From contig NC_068557.1 in NCBI RefSeq assembly GCF_022201045.2, forward strand, positions 2,542,001 through 2,606,000: 64,000 bases of DNA, in the 5' to 3' direction. The first letter of the stretch is position 1. Every line of letters starts with the position of its first letter. The position numbers were made by a program, and so were the translations under genes. This document shows positions 44,315 through 57,213 of this stretch, one piece after another. The notes under the pieces were generated by a model. It did not search any database. It was not told the origin of the DNA and saw only the letters and a list, made by a program, of their open reading frames with translations. This DNA is from Citrus sinensis (lineage: Eukaryota > Streptophyta > Magnoliopsida > Sapindales > Rutaceae).

Positions 44315-44324
44315 GACACGTGTC
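44315..44324. promoter_or_regulatory. G-box/ABRE palindrome
   Basis: GACACGTGTC is a perfect 10-bp palindrome with the CACGTG core bound by bZIP and bHLH factors, about 2.4 kb upstream of the PLT2-like start codon. Site function is untested. Confidence 0.4.
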
Positions 44325-45625
44325 CGTTTCACATTTTAGGCTTTCTGTCTTTCTTGATTCTGAGAGGTGCACCCAGGCGGGCCAATTATCCGGTTTGCAT
44401 GCTTTGCACAAAAAAACATAAAATAGAAGCAAAACTTTGACCATGCTATGACCTTGGTACCGAATTTCCTTCTTTGTATCACGATATTGCCCATGTCATT
44501 AACCCCAAATTAATTACTAATCGAACTAATTTCCACTCTCTTCATCTAATTGAATAAATGAACATAGCATCAAAATGTTTTTTTTATCTCTTCCTTTTAA
44601 TTAATGCATTGTATTTTCTATATTTTTTATTTAATAAATTCTCCTCGTTTCGTCAAACTTTTTTTTTTCAATATATATATTTATCTACACACGATATTAT
44701 AACACAACAGAGGTATATCTAAGTTAGCTCGAAAACTGAAAAATAATATGAGAATTCAAACTCATTTTCCTCATAAAAACTTGAAGCATAATTGGATTTG
44801 CACTAGATAATCTTTCTTGTGGGCATATGCTACAGAGGTTGGAATATGCGTCTAGCTCTTTCTTTTGCCTAAAAAATAAATCCGTTTGCGACATTAAAAT
44901 ACGCTAAACGAAAAGCAAATAAACGGAAAAATTGCTTGAGTATAGAAGTTTAATTTTCAAATTACGTTTTCTTAAGGCAGATACTTCCTAAAATTCTTAA
45001 TTTGCATGGAACATACCAATTCAGAAGTTCTAAACTCAACTTCTGGATTTCAGCTTTAGTTCCCCAATGGTCTTTTGGGTGTGAAAGTTAATTGATCAAA
45101 TCTTGTGATCCCAATAACCAATTAGGCTCCTGCATGCTTTCATTTCTACCAAGTACCAATCATGTGTATTTCACTTTTTTGGTCTTTCAGATGATATTTT
45201 GAGCAGACTCAAGAATTCCTGCCTTGTGCTTTGAATCAATTTAATTTGACATGCCATATATTGAGACAATAAGCCACAAAAGGGAAAAAAAACATATTAA
45301 ACTGTGGAATCCATTAATTTTGGGTGCATGCCCATGATAACTAAAATCTATATGAATTTGATGGCAGTGAAGAAGGGCATGCTTATATATAAAACGAAGA
45401 AATGAGGGCATATATGGTCAAAGAATCAAGTGATCATCATGAGAATCAATTAATATAATGTTGGAAAAAAAGATTTTGAGAATTTCCAAGAAAAGCTAGG
45501 AGGAAACGCCGGGAAAGTGCTCGTGTCGCCTTGAAGTGAAGCAATTTAGAAAGGTAAACCTATTTTCGTGTCACCCAGCTTGTTTTTTCTTATAGATTAA
45601 AAAAATTTAAAAAAAAACACCTAGT

Positions 45626-45642
45626 TAGGGTTAGGGTTGGGG
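45626..45642 (+). repeat. Short telomere-like repeat
   Basis: TTAGGGTTAGGGTTGGGG resembles the plant telomere unit TTTAGGG but is short and lacks one T per unit. Chance or a remnant of break repair. Confidence 0.4.
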
Positions 45643-46433
45643 TTTAATATTAAAGCATTGTTATGAAAGAAAGCGCCTAAAAATTGTTTTGTCTCAAATC
45701 CAAATTAGTTTATACAGCGGCCTCTCTACTGGATCACGTGCTGTAACACAAACACATTGCACACATAATGTTATTAGATCGAAGATTGTAGCTACTAGCT
45801 TGGTCGAATTAGCTTCATTTATTTAATTTTATTTTTTAACTAGAAACGCCATAAATAGAAATTGTGGCATTCAATACTCTAGAAATTAAGAAAGGCCTTA
45901 AACTCTAGCGGAATATTAAAGCAAATATTGTCATATTCTTTGATCATGATCATGCTTTCTGATCCAATAACTATACTATAATTAATTATCTATGCTTCCA
46001 AACAAGAATGAAATTAAATTATATGTAAAGAAGCTATTTTTTAAACTTTTTATTGGTTCCAATACGGAAAATAACAAAAAAAATGCATTTACTGTTTTCA
46101 ATTAATTTTGTGTTCCTTTTAAACTAAAAAAAAAAAAATTATTGGAAGCAAATTAGATACAAAGTAACATCGTCTTAGAGGATAAGTAGGCATTTAAATC
46201 AACAAAACTATATTGACACTATTTCAACCTTTCGATTGGAGGCATGCCAACAGTGAGTATTAGACATGGAACTTATAACATAATAATAAATCAGTTAACC
46301 TTCTCTTCCTCCTTCCATCTCTCTCGAGAAAACAAAAGTGCATACCAAGTTTAACCTTGGGTATAAAATTTATATCTCCACTCATGTATAATTAATACCT
46401 TATACGTGTTAAGTGAATAATATATACTTGTTA

Positions 46434-48187
46434 AGGGTGTTCGCGGATCGGATTTTAGAGATTAGACATCAATCCATATTCGATCCATGATTTTACAGAT
46501 TATAAATTTTTAATCCAATTCAATTCATGGATTGGTGAAATTCAATCCAAATACAATTCATACATCTGCAGATCAGATGGAGATTTGACTCAATTCATAT
46601 CTAGGGATGGCAATGGGGAGGGGAGGGGAGGGGACCAATCTCTCCGTACCCATCCCCGATATTTTGCGTATGTCCCCGTCCCCTCCCCATCCCCGTCAGA
46701 ATTATTTGAGAGAATCCTCATCCCCTCCCCGAATAATAACAGGGGACCCCGAGGGTCCCCGATCCCCGAATAACTAATAAATTTTTTTTTGTTTTCGATT
46801 TTGAGTTAATCATATTAAAATAAAAAATTCAAATAAAAGTAAAGTTCAAAATATATCTTACATTAATATGCATTACAAAAATCACATACATTAAATTAGT
46901 AAGTAACGCAGCATGCAAAGGATACAAACTATCATGAATAAATTAATAGTCTAATACAAAATTGTTACAAATAAAATCGAATTTAGATTCAAAATTAACT
47001 TTTTCAATGGTGGCGTGGACACTTTATAAATGTGGACTATTCTCTTTACAACACAATAGTTAAATCGGAGCAAATCAAGAGCAAATGTTAGATTAGATTA
47101 GATTAGATATTAAAATTGTGATTCACTGTGGGCAATTATAACATCTAAAAATAAATAAAAAAATAGATTTAAGTTTAAAATATTTAAAGACTATTAAAAA
47201 AAAAGGCTAATAGAATCTACTCGGTCTTTTTAATGTCCTAAATAAAAATTTAGGATTTTAATTAGTTAATTAGGCCTAAAAGTTTAATAATATAAATATT
47301 TTGATATTTTTTATTTTTACCAATATTTATAATTTTATAATTTAAATTTTATTATTTATTTACTAGTAATTTTAAAAAATTAAAATAAAATTAAAAATTA
47401 AAATAAAATTAAAAATTAAAATGGGGAAATGGGTAGGGGATGGGGATTCCACCTCATCCTCGTCCCCTCCCCGAATAAGAAATTGGGGAAAAAAATTTCT
47501 CCATCCCTTCCCCGAATAAAGAATTGGGTATGAAATTATCCACATACCCTCCCAAATGGGGAAAATCCCCGAGGGTACCCGTCCCCATGGGGATTTTTGC
47601 CATCCCTATTCATATCCAATTCATCATATGGCAGATTGGTTTGCAAGTTATAAATTTTTAATCATTTCTTATCCACCAACTAATTAAATAAAAAAATTAA
47701 TATAAATTTTTTTTACTACCAATCAAATTTAAAATTAAATAAGATTTAAATAAATTAATTATTTAAATAAAGCTAGAAAATACGTTTAAAGTTTCAAAAT
47801 ACAATACACCAAAAAGAAAAAAAATCTCATTTATTTAGATTAGTACATAAATATTAACTACTTAAGAAGCTATTTTGTTATTTAATTATTTTATTTTATA
47901 TTATTATCAGATAAGATATAATATGGTGTTAATGTAACGATATTTTAACTTATTTATTTGTTAGCGAGTATAATTCCATATTTACAAGTTTAAATTTTTA
48001 TTTAATAAATATATTTTTTATTTTTTATTTTTTTGGGAATTCACGGATTTTGTGGATTTACAGAAGTAAATTCATATCCAATCCACCGACTGTGGATTTT
48101 TAAATTTTCAATCTAATCCAATCTACCAATTCACAGATCGGATTTCTACAGATTAAGTATATCAGATTGGATTCTAAAGACCCCTAT
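46434..48187. mobile_element. Outer hAT-like non-autonomous element (host of a nested element)
   Basis: The left end AGGGTGTTCGCGGATCGGAT and right end CTAAAGACCCCTAT are flanked by TACTTGTTA on both sides (46425-46433 and 48188-48196), an 8-9 bp duplication. The body repeats words such as GGATTTTTAAATTTTCAATC, TCCAATCTACCAATTCAC and ATCCAATTCA. The terminal inverted repeat is weak. It is interrupted by the element at 46602-47608; without that insert it would be about 740 bp. Confidence 0.6.
46602..47608. mobile_element. Nested non-autonomous hAT element, 1007 bp
   Basis: Ends TAGGGATGGCAATGGGG and CCATGGGGATTTTTGCCATC then CCTA, with the TIR TAGGGATGGCAA/TTGCCATCCCTA. It is flanked by perfect 8-bp direct repeats TTCATATC (46594-46601 and 47609-47616). 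The sub-terminal regions are rich in GGGGA/TCCCC words in both orientations; the middle is AT-rich. No transposase. The open frame at 46585-46773 lies in the G-rich end and is not a gene. Confidence 0.88.
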
Positions 48188-48196
48188 TACTTGTTA

Positions 48197-49355
48197 TGCA
48201 ACCGTTAGAAAGATAATAATATTGCACAGTTAATGGATTAGATGTCCCAAGTTTTTGTCAGCGTAGCATTGAAAATTAATATAATTCATTAGTCATTAAC
48301 TATGTTTCATAAGCCTTACTTGTCAAGTAGTTTGTTATATTACATATATTGAATTAAAAAAGATAAAGAGACAAAAGGTCCAATGAATTTGATTATCGTG
48401 ACAAAGTGATACACTGAAAACAAACTAGCCCTTTCTATGTTATAAACGGAGCAATAATCCAATTTAAATCAGAATCTTTCTGAATCTTCAATTATACATA
48501 GAAGAAGAATATTATCATCAAAGTCATGCCTTAAAATTTCCATGAAGGTGGCATATATTTCATTAGTAACTTTCCATTTCGCATCATCAAGCAATTAAAT
48601 TCTAGTGGGTTGGCAATTATTTTATTTGCTCATATATCCTCCAATTTTAAAATCTACAAAATGGAAAATATCACAGACTTTATTAAGTTTTTGAATGCTG
48701 CAAGGCAACTCTAAGACGGTAGTGTCAGCATCATTTACGCTTCATGAAAGTTCTAACTCTTTCCGTAGCCAAGGCCTGTTATCAGTACCCAATGAATTGA
48801 ACAGTGTATATAATTTAGACATTCTTGTTTTTAATAGTTTATTCGATTTTTAATAATTAAATAAAAGATCCAGTAAAGCAAACGAAACTACAGTCTTAAT
48901 TGTATAAGAAGCAAGGATATATCGTTACTTAAAAATCAAATTCGATTCTGCACCAGCTGGAATTATAAAGTAATTTAATCTCTCGTATAGAATGTTTCTG
49001 AAAATGTGATCTGGCCTAATAATGTAATTAGAAACTAGAAGATTGCAAATATCTCCATTGTATTCCCATCCACACGAGTGCATACATTTAATTGTAGAAG
49101 TTATAGAACCCCATGGGCCTATACTCAGAGTGAGGGTTGTCGAATCAATGCGATTTGATTGTAGCATATATTTCATTACTTAATATTCATTCTCAATTGA
49201 TTTGGGATATCTCTTCAATACCTTCATCCCGTCAAACATTGTCCTTTTGACTATTTCTCATCATGTGGTAAGATAGTATGGCCCTATTCATGCATCAACT
49301 TGGCTTTAAAATGATATAAAATTCATGGGTCTAATTCACTCTCAAAGGCTGTTAT
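48197..49355. other. Intergenic DNA, no gene seen
   Basis: No recognisable coding region or element boundary. Confidence 0.45.
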
Positions 49356-49360
49356 TATAA

Positions 49361-49792
49361 GAGAGAAAATGTTTTATCTATAATAAATGTTATATTTATC
49401 ACTTGTGTCCCTACTAAATTTTTAATTATCCATCTCATCCCTCACGTTAAGAGATAATAGAACCAATGTGAAAACAAGGGCAAAACAGTCGTTCAAGGTG
49501 TGATATTTTAAAATTTAAATTAAAACATGAAAAGTGAAGAATGAAAGTGCTCCTTTAGTAATTACATAGGACTAATCCTTTTCATGTTCTCTTTAATTAT
49601 GGTGCCGAATTACTTAGAAATGTCATAAATTTTCTAAGCAGGAGTAGGATAGTAAATGAAAAAAAAAATGTTAACTTTATTTGTTATCTCTTAATGAAAG
49701 GAATAAAATTGTTAATTAAAAATCTAGTAGGGATATAAGTGGTAATATGATATTTATCAGGAATGAAACATGCATTCTCTCTTACTATGAAG
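49361..49792. mobile_element. 430-bp foldback MITE
   Basis: Inverted arms: AGAGAGAAAATGTTTTATC at the left and AATGAAACATGCATTCTCTC at the right, with further paired words TAAATTTTTAATTA/TTAATTAAAAATCTA and TTAAGAGATAATAG/GTTATCTCTTAATG. Non-coding. Target duplication not certain. Confidence 0.6.
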
Positions 49793-52700
49793 GAAATAAA
49801 TTTTAATTCAGAAAATTAAGCATACAGATCAAAGATTACCTCAAAATTATATTTTAGTCAAAGATTAATTCTCAACCGATGCAAGAATTTTCCCTTTACA
49901 TCTGGTACATAAGCTTTGTTTCAATCTTAACTTGGTGTCTTGAAATTCACATGACCTAAATTCGGATACATATTTTCCTCCGTGATTGTATGTTACAATT
50001 CAAATGTAAATCCAATTTGAGGTTACATCGAAGAGGATCTAATCCAATGCATGCATCCATACAACTATTGTTTCTTTCAACCTTCTCAAATCTTACACTT
50101 CTAAACACAGAGACTTGAACCCAATTGACATCCAAATTCAGGTAACAACTTGGTACAGATGCTACAATGATTGCAGAATTAAAATTGCGAAAAGAATGAG
50201 ATCTTTATATTGGGCTAGTTTAATATATATCTAATATTAATTATGTTATATGTATTTGTTTATTTTAAGAAAATCAGCATTGAGTGAATTGGCAACAACT
50301 TCTAAGTCTAGATTACTGATATAGAATTCTGGTTCGACATTATCAAAACAACAATGTCGACAAGCATGTGGCCTGTTTTTTACCGCTGTATATAATAATA
50401 TTATTCCCCCTATTATTGCTGTACAACAAGAAATGATTATATAATTGACCAACTAGGTGTATAATAAAGAACGAAGAAATTAGATGCACTCATTATATAA
50501 CATGGCATTAATGCACCAACTCATTAAATATTATTTTCAGAGAACTATTTTATTTTTCACTCTTATTTTTGTGTTATTTATATTTTCGATTAGAAAGGAT
50601 GAAAGAAATGTTTGCATCTTCCATTTGAGCATAATACACACACACACACACACGCACATACATTAACATCAATAAATCGAGGAAATCTTTTAATTGTCAT
50701 TTCTTTAAAAAAGGATTTGAGAGATTGATTCTTCAAAATAGTGCATTCTCTAATCTTAAAACTTTTTCCCCAAACTTTTTTTTTTTTGTGAATTGTGAAG
50801 TATTATTGAAGAAAAAATTCAAGGAATAAATAGAGAAACGGGACCATCTTTAAGTGAATAGTTTTTATTTTAATTTTTAAATTACATTACGATTTACCGA
50901 TATTTAGGATTAGAAGTTTATCATAATCTCCTAAACCTTACCATTAAACCAATGAGTGGCATGCAAACTTGCTCGCCAATTTGATATTGAAAATGATTGA
51001 TAAAATTCTATATAATCAAATAATTAGGCGAAAATAATGATAATGATGAAAGAGAAAAAAAAAGATTGTGAATATTTATATAAGTAAAAATGTTAAGTAA
51101 GAACCACTTGCCAACTCTTGAAAATCGGAGGAAAGTATTCGGAACTCTTCAACTTTATTAATAACATCTGATATAGTAGGAGATGAATAAGCTTATTTTT
51201 AATTAAACTAATAATTAAGGTAATATAAACAAGTCATGGACTCATGTGCATGGCATTGTCTCGTTTTGTGCAAAGGAACGAAGAAGCATAAAACAGGCAA
51301 ATAAAATTTTAATTCGGAGTATACAAAAATGTTTTAGGAAAATCAGTAATACATGAAGATCCTAGATTGCAGGGAGCAGAAAATCATTTTTCAAATATAA
51401 TTTGACTTTCTTCATTGATAGATTCAATCGCATTTTAATTAGTTTCGTTAATGTTAAGGCCCGAGATTTGGATCTTACGGGCAATATCTCGTTATCTCAC
51501 CAAGATGTTATAAACTAGTGACCATAATCATATCATTTAAACCACAATTATTAAAGTAATAAAATGAAATCATAAACAATCTTCTTCTTAGATGTTTTGT
51601 GACCAATAAAGAGTTTGACGTATAGTAGTTCTCATAGTTAACAACTAAATACTCATTATTAAATTTGCTTGATTTGAAAAGCAGTTTTGATTCTTTTCTA
51701 TGAATATACACCACCATTAGAATATGGGTGAGGCTATTTATTCTCTAAAAATTACTGTGAACTCTCATTCATTAAATTTAAAAAAATTTACTTTTGCTCT
51801 ATACCCTCATTAAAATTCTAAACATACCCTCAATGCTTTCTCTTTGTTTGTTAATACATTCAGGACACCATAACACACAAGCCAATTCTACTCTCGGCTT
51901 GCAAATTATATGTATATTATTTCTTCAGATCATGGATAAGAAATGACATTTTTTTCCTTGTTAAAAAAAATCGTTTTTTCTTTTGTCTTTTTCTCCAGAA
52001 TTGAAATAACAGATATGCAATTTTAAACTAGTAAAGTATGAAGTATTCCAATATTAATTGATTTTTTAGGCCATTATCGAACAATAACCTATCATGGGAT
52101 AGTCCCTCTAATGAGAAACAAAATGGGAAAATTTGATTGAATTTGAAAAGCACTTGACTAATTTTTGATAACTTAATTTTTGGAGGTTATGCATTTGATA
52201 TTGAGAATTAAAAATAGGATTTAAATTCTTTAGTTCTACAATATTTCATGGTTGCATTAGATGGGTGTCTAGAGTATTTTTACTATTAAAATGCCTTTAA
52301 TGGTAAATGGCATTATGGGCATATTTGTAATGTTGAGGTAGTGGGCTGTAAAATAAATTGAGCCCCAAACTCATTTCTTTCTTAAAACATTAATATTGTT
52401 GTGGTGGCTTAGGCCGTATGCAAAAAGCCCAGATTCTTCGGAAAGGACATATTTATTCAAACTTAAAAAAGAAAGGGCCTTTTTTAGTGAGCCGGAAAGC
52501 CCACGTCTATGGGGCACCAATGCTCAATTAAACGCTGTTAGGCTATCAGAAACTAGAATAAATAGATTGAATAATTAATTCGCTTGAGCTTTTCCTTACT
52601 AATTGATGTTCGTTTGTAATGGCCAACAAGAAGAAAACAGGAACAGACCATTAAAAGAAATCTATCAAATAGATTTTTGAATGTGATACAAATAATTGTG

Positions 52701-53079
52701 ATTTCCCGGAAAACAAAATGGCCTAAACTATCCTAAAATCAAGCAAAATTATCCTTAAACTAAGCCAACACAATCCCAAAAATTGAGGAAAACACAATTT
52801 CAAAATATTTTCGGACACACGGCTCGTATTTTTTCTTTTGCATTTTTAATTTAATTCACGGACTCATTGAAACTTACACTTACCGCTCAACTTTGCATTG
52901 TTGTTGATTAAGCCTTTTAGAAGTTTTAACTCTTGTTATTACTGTTAAGGTTTCAACCTCGAGTGAAACCAGAATCTTGATGAAACTGATCAAGATTGAT
53001 GAACAGTTATAAAAGCAAGAACAACAGAAACCGCTCAACTTTGAAGAAAAATTCTGCAGCTCTTACTGATCAATTCACC
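49793..53079. other. Long intergenic stretch, no gene seen
   Basis: AT-rich with small repeats only, for example an (AC)n run at about 50636-50653. Short open frames here (50246-50452, 51508-51717, 52396-52578) show no recognisable family. Confidence 0.45.
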
Positions 53080-55244
53080 ACGAAGAAAAAATGAATCAAT
53101 AACAAAGCTTTCTAAGTTCTCGCCCATGTCCAAGGCTTCATGCTTCATTCCATTTGGAAGTTTCCAGTCAAAATGGTACAATAACATTGCCAGTGGGAAT
53201 CTCAATATTGGCACTGCCGAAAGCTACTCCCGGCACATCCACTGACCAGAACCAAATGCAATGTATTCAAAATTATTCACCTGAAAATTTATAGAGGAAT
53301 CAGGGAATCTCTCTAGAATAAAGCTCTCAGGTTCAGTCCAATATTTCGGATCTCTTCGTATGGCCTATGCATCGATAATGAGTCTGGCTTTGGACGGTAT
53401 ATCGAATCCATTAATCTTACGTTTCTCTCTACATTCTTTCGGAAATCACAAAGAACCGGGAGGGTGTAATTTCAGGGTTTCTTTGATAACTAGCTTCAGG
53501 AATTGCAATTCTTCAATGCCCGTTTCATCGACCTTCCCTTTTCTATTGAAGACTTCTCTTACCTCACCTTGAACTCTTTTCGGAACTCTTGGATTTTTTA
53601 TTATTTCGGATAGCGCCCTATCTATGGCTATGGCAGATGAATCAGTACCAGCCGCAAAAATTTCCTGAAACTGGATTTGATGCATTGCCAAATCACCAGC
53701 AAAGATGAAGTGTCTGAAACGATTATATTATTGACAATGTGATACTAAATACGATAAAATCTCAATTAATTAAAATTTTTGGGACCAAGGCGGTAATTAA
53801 TGAACTATTAATTTATGAAGTTTTTTTCCTTAAATATGAAAATCATAGCAACCAAGCAATTAAGTGGAGATAATTAAAATATCATATGATTTAGATAATA
53901 TTGGATTCAACATGTCTTAAATTAATTAACATATTGACTATTGGAATGTAAAAATTTCAATACCCATCAAGTGGATAAATAAAAATCATTATTTAATAGA
54001 GATAATAATTTATCGAGTATTAATTTATCAATGTTTTACTACTTTTTAAAAGAAAAGAAAGAACCAAAAAAAAAAAGACTTAAACTTTTCACAGTCAGTC
54101 ATTCTCACCCATTTGGTAGACTAGATATTAATTGTTTAGCCCATTATTTTCTCATAATTCAAACTCAAGTAATGATCAGGTAAAAAAAGTTGCTTAAAAA
54201 ACACTCACTCTTAGACAATTTCACCTGATTTTAAGTTTCCGTATTGGAAGAGAAATTGATTGAAGCATTAAATTCAAATGAAGGGAAAAAATAATTACAA
54301 AGATTACTGCTTTGATAGTTTTGATAGTCATGGGAAATTGAAGGTTGCCATTTTCTTGATCTCTCAACAGAACATCTACAAGATCTCCGTCTTCCTCACT
54401 TTTACCAGTCTTTAGTCTTGTCTCACGTTCCTCAATAATGTTTGAAATTATTTTGTCTGCTTGTTGATGAATTTTCTCCACTTGAGACTTGACCCCAGCT
54501 ATCAATTGTAGAAATTTGATGGAAGGAAACAGATCTGCAGTATTGGAACCCGCTGCTGCTACTGCAAATTCCTTCACAATCTATCGGAGAACTTCTTTAT
54601 TCTTTGCATTTGCTACGAAAGGCTATTTTCAAAAAAAGATTATATGCTAATGATGAAACTATATCGCTAAGGTTAGTCACTGATCCTGCTTTTGAAGCAA
54701 TCGATCTAATGACTTCAGAAACCTCTTCCTCTCTATCATATCGAAAAGACTGGTCTCTTTTCTTGCTTGAAAGCTCCATTGTGCAAAGTTTTCGTAGCTC
54801 TATCCATTGTTCACCATATGGTGCAAAAGACACAGCGCTGAAATCATATGTCATGATTTTTGTTGCCACCGTTTCAACCCTTGTTGCAAAAAATTCGTCA
54901 TGAGTTTGCATCACTCCTTTGGCAGATTGGGGTGATGAAACCAAAATCGTTGGATGCTCTCCAATCTGTAGGTACATAATGGGACCATAATTGTTTGCCA
55001 AGTTTCTTAGCCGATGGTGAGGTAGCGAGCCGACAAGGTGATGCAAGTTTCCAATGATAGGTAATTTCCATGGCCCTGGAGGTAGACTTAGAGACCTTTC
55101 AATATTTGCTTTCAATCTCCATGGCCCTATTTTCAGGACCATGAGCACAAAAATAAGAAAGTTGAGAAGGGCTGGGATGGAGAAGAAAACGAGCCCCACG
55201 AAAAATATAAATGACAGCATCATTTCTTTTTTTTCTTTTGTCAT
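53080..55244 (-). pseudogene. CYP71-clan cytochrome P450 pseudogene
   Basis: Two exons on the minus strand with a 634-nt intron (54298-53665) at the position usual for CYP71 genes. Exon 1 begins at 55244 with a hydrophobic anchor and the hinge LPPGPWKLPIIGNLHHL. Exon 2 starts with EIFAAGTDSSA, the oxygen-binding I-helix motif. Damage: CAA to TAA plus a 1-nt loss near 54590; a TGA after HPPGSL; a TAG where Trp is expected (NAWAI region); a KETLK in place of ExxR; the haem loop reads FGSGQWMC instead of FGxGRRxC; and one C is lost just after the haem-binding Cys, shifting the frame before GVAFGSANIE. Most like CYP71D/CYP726 proteins (monooxygenases of specialised metabolism in the ER membrane). 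Not functional. Confidence 0.87.
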
Positions 55245-56375
55245 TGATTTTTTTTTTTTTAATTTTGTCGTTGATGTTTTATTTAGACAAATAAAAAATA
55301 ACCAACTTGCAGGTTATTGATGTTAACTTTAAACAAATTAATTAAACAACGATCAATCTTTTTATATACTAGAATCTCAATAGATTTTAATCTATTACAA
55401 TATTTTTGTAGATTATGAGTCCGCTTGGAATTATTTTTGTGAGATTCAAAAGTGATTTTGAAAAGTTAAGAACTAATTTTGATATTTGGTAAATTTTTAA
55501 AAAATTATTTTTGACAAAAATTACCCAATTTTACAACAAATTTTAAAAAGCAAAACATGAGTAGATTTTCAAATTTTAATTTTGAGAATCCATCGTACAC
55601 TTATTGCAATTTCATATATATTCTCACATATGTTATAAAAATCTAAAATTATCCTCAAAATAAAATCTAAAAGAATTAATATTATTACCAATTATATTGA
55701 GATAACAAAATAAAAAAAGATAAAATAATAATATTTATTTTAGTTATCAGTTATCATAAAAATACAATAAATTGATATGTGTAAAAAATTATATATTTAT
55801 AAATCTGTAAAAAAATTAATATTATATATATTTAAGTCATTTATATATTTACAACAATTTAACAATAAAATTTACTAAATATATATATGATTGTTTTTTA
55901 AATTCATAATATTTTTGAAAATAAATTTTACTAAACATATAACTGATTCTTTCTTAACATAACTAAATGCAATTATTTTAAAAAGTACTGCCCTATAAGC
56001 AACAGTCAAAAAAATCATATTAGTATGAGAAAATTTAAAGTATTTATGTGATCCAACGGAGCAAAAAGTTTATACTCAAAATAAAATATAATAGTAAAAA
56101 GAGATATTGAGTCCAATTTTTAAACGTGAATATCGTTCTAAGTGTTCTTTCTCCTATTTTCAATAATTCTAAAAATATGTTTCAAATTTCTTTAAAAAAA
56201 AAATGCTAAACCAACAAATTCACTCTTGATCGTAAAGGAAACGAGGAAGGATAAAAGGTAAATTACCGACGATACCCACATTCTCAAAAAATTCATTAAC
56301 GCAATGACCGCCTGACCGACGACTCTAGGGGTACATTTGTCCTGAAGGTACTTGATGTACGAATACAAATAATTT
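55245..56375. other. AT-rich intergenic DNA, no gene seen
   Basis: Very AT-rich; no coding or repeat structure I can name. Confidence 0.45.
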
Positions 56376-56379
56376 TTAA

Positions 56380-57207
56380 AAAAAATTAATTGTCTCTCTT
56401 CTGAGATCGTTTTCAAGGGTTTTAATGCTCTGCGGTCTGCAATTCTGTTTGTCTTAAAGGTGCGTCTTTACTTTCTGATTCTCTTCTCTGCTTGTTTTTC
56501 TGATCTGGGTTTAACGGATAAATGCATAACGTTAGACTATTTTGAAGAATTCAAGGAAGAAATGATTAAACATCTCTTCTTTCTGTCTTTTCAATGCTGT
56601 AATTAGTAATGAAACCATTGAAATACTTTTACTTCGTATTTTGGCTCTCTGGGGTTGACTAGAAGATGAATTTTATGTATCTGTGAGACCCATTTGAGCT
56701 TTTGTATACATGTTGAATCATCATCTATATTGTTTTCTTTTTTTTTTTTTAATTAAAAAACCTCGATTTTTCTTTGTTAACTATCTTTGCAATTGATACT
56801 TGATGTTTCGTAATTTTGCAAGGCACATCATTGGCTTTTCTTTCAAATTGTTTAAATTTTTACCTCTTATCGTGTTTAATATTATGGGACAGTTGAAGAA
56901 TAATTGCTTTGAACGACAATAAAGTTGAAGAAATGCTTGGATTCTGTGTTTTGGATTTAGAACAGTATGATTATTGTTATATACTTTACTAATTCGATAG
57001 GAATCCTTCATTACAATAGGATTTAGGTTTTCTTTCACTAAAAAGCAAACTGGGATAAAACACAATGACCTTCCTCGTAGTAAATCTCACAATATAAGCA
57101 CTTCAATTGTTGTGGGGAATTCATGATTGTACTATACCCACCCAAATCTTTAATGTTGCACAGCAATCTTACTGTGCCTTGTTCTTTTGTCAAAAAATGC
57201 TCAATAG
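56380..57207 (+). promoter_or_regulatory. Presumed leader exon and 5'UTR intron of the PRELI-like gene
   Basis: Signals only: donor GTCTTAAAG|GTGCGT at 56460 and acceptor CTCAATAG| at 57207, seven bases before the start codon. This would give a leader exon ending at 56459 and a 748-nt intron. No competing gene is seen between. Confidence 0.4.
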
Positions 57208-57213
57208 ATCGTG

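Larger units (their letters stand above)
42351..46424. other. Long gene-free stretch upstream of the PLT2-like gene
   Basis: No coding region recognised in 4 kb. Features seen: a run of TATATATA at about 43764, a perfect G-box palindrome (44315-44324) and a telomere-like word (45626-45642). The low density of recognisable repeats next to a developmental regulator would allow for distal regulatory DNA, but this cannot be judged from one sequence. Confidence 0.4.

Noticed and set aside
46585-46773. Open frame rich in Gly, Pro and Ser
   Set aside because: Formed by the G/C-rich sub-terminal repeats of the hAT element starting at 46602.
48925-49176. 83-codon minus-strand frame containing GPWGS, considered as a jacalin-like lectin piece
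   Set aside because: Only the GPWG word fits; the other lectin positions are absent.
50246-50452. 68-codon minus-strand frame with a hydrophobic start and several Cys
   Set aside because: No recognised family, no promoter or splice context, and short enough to be chance in AT-rich DNA.
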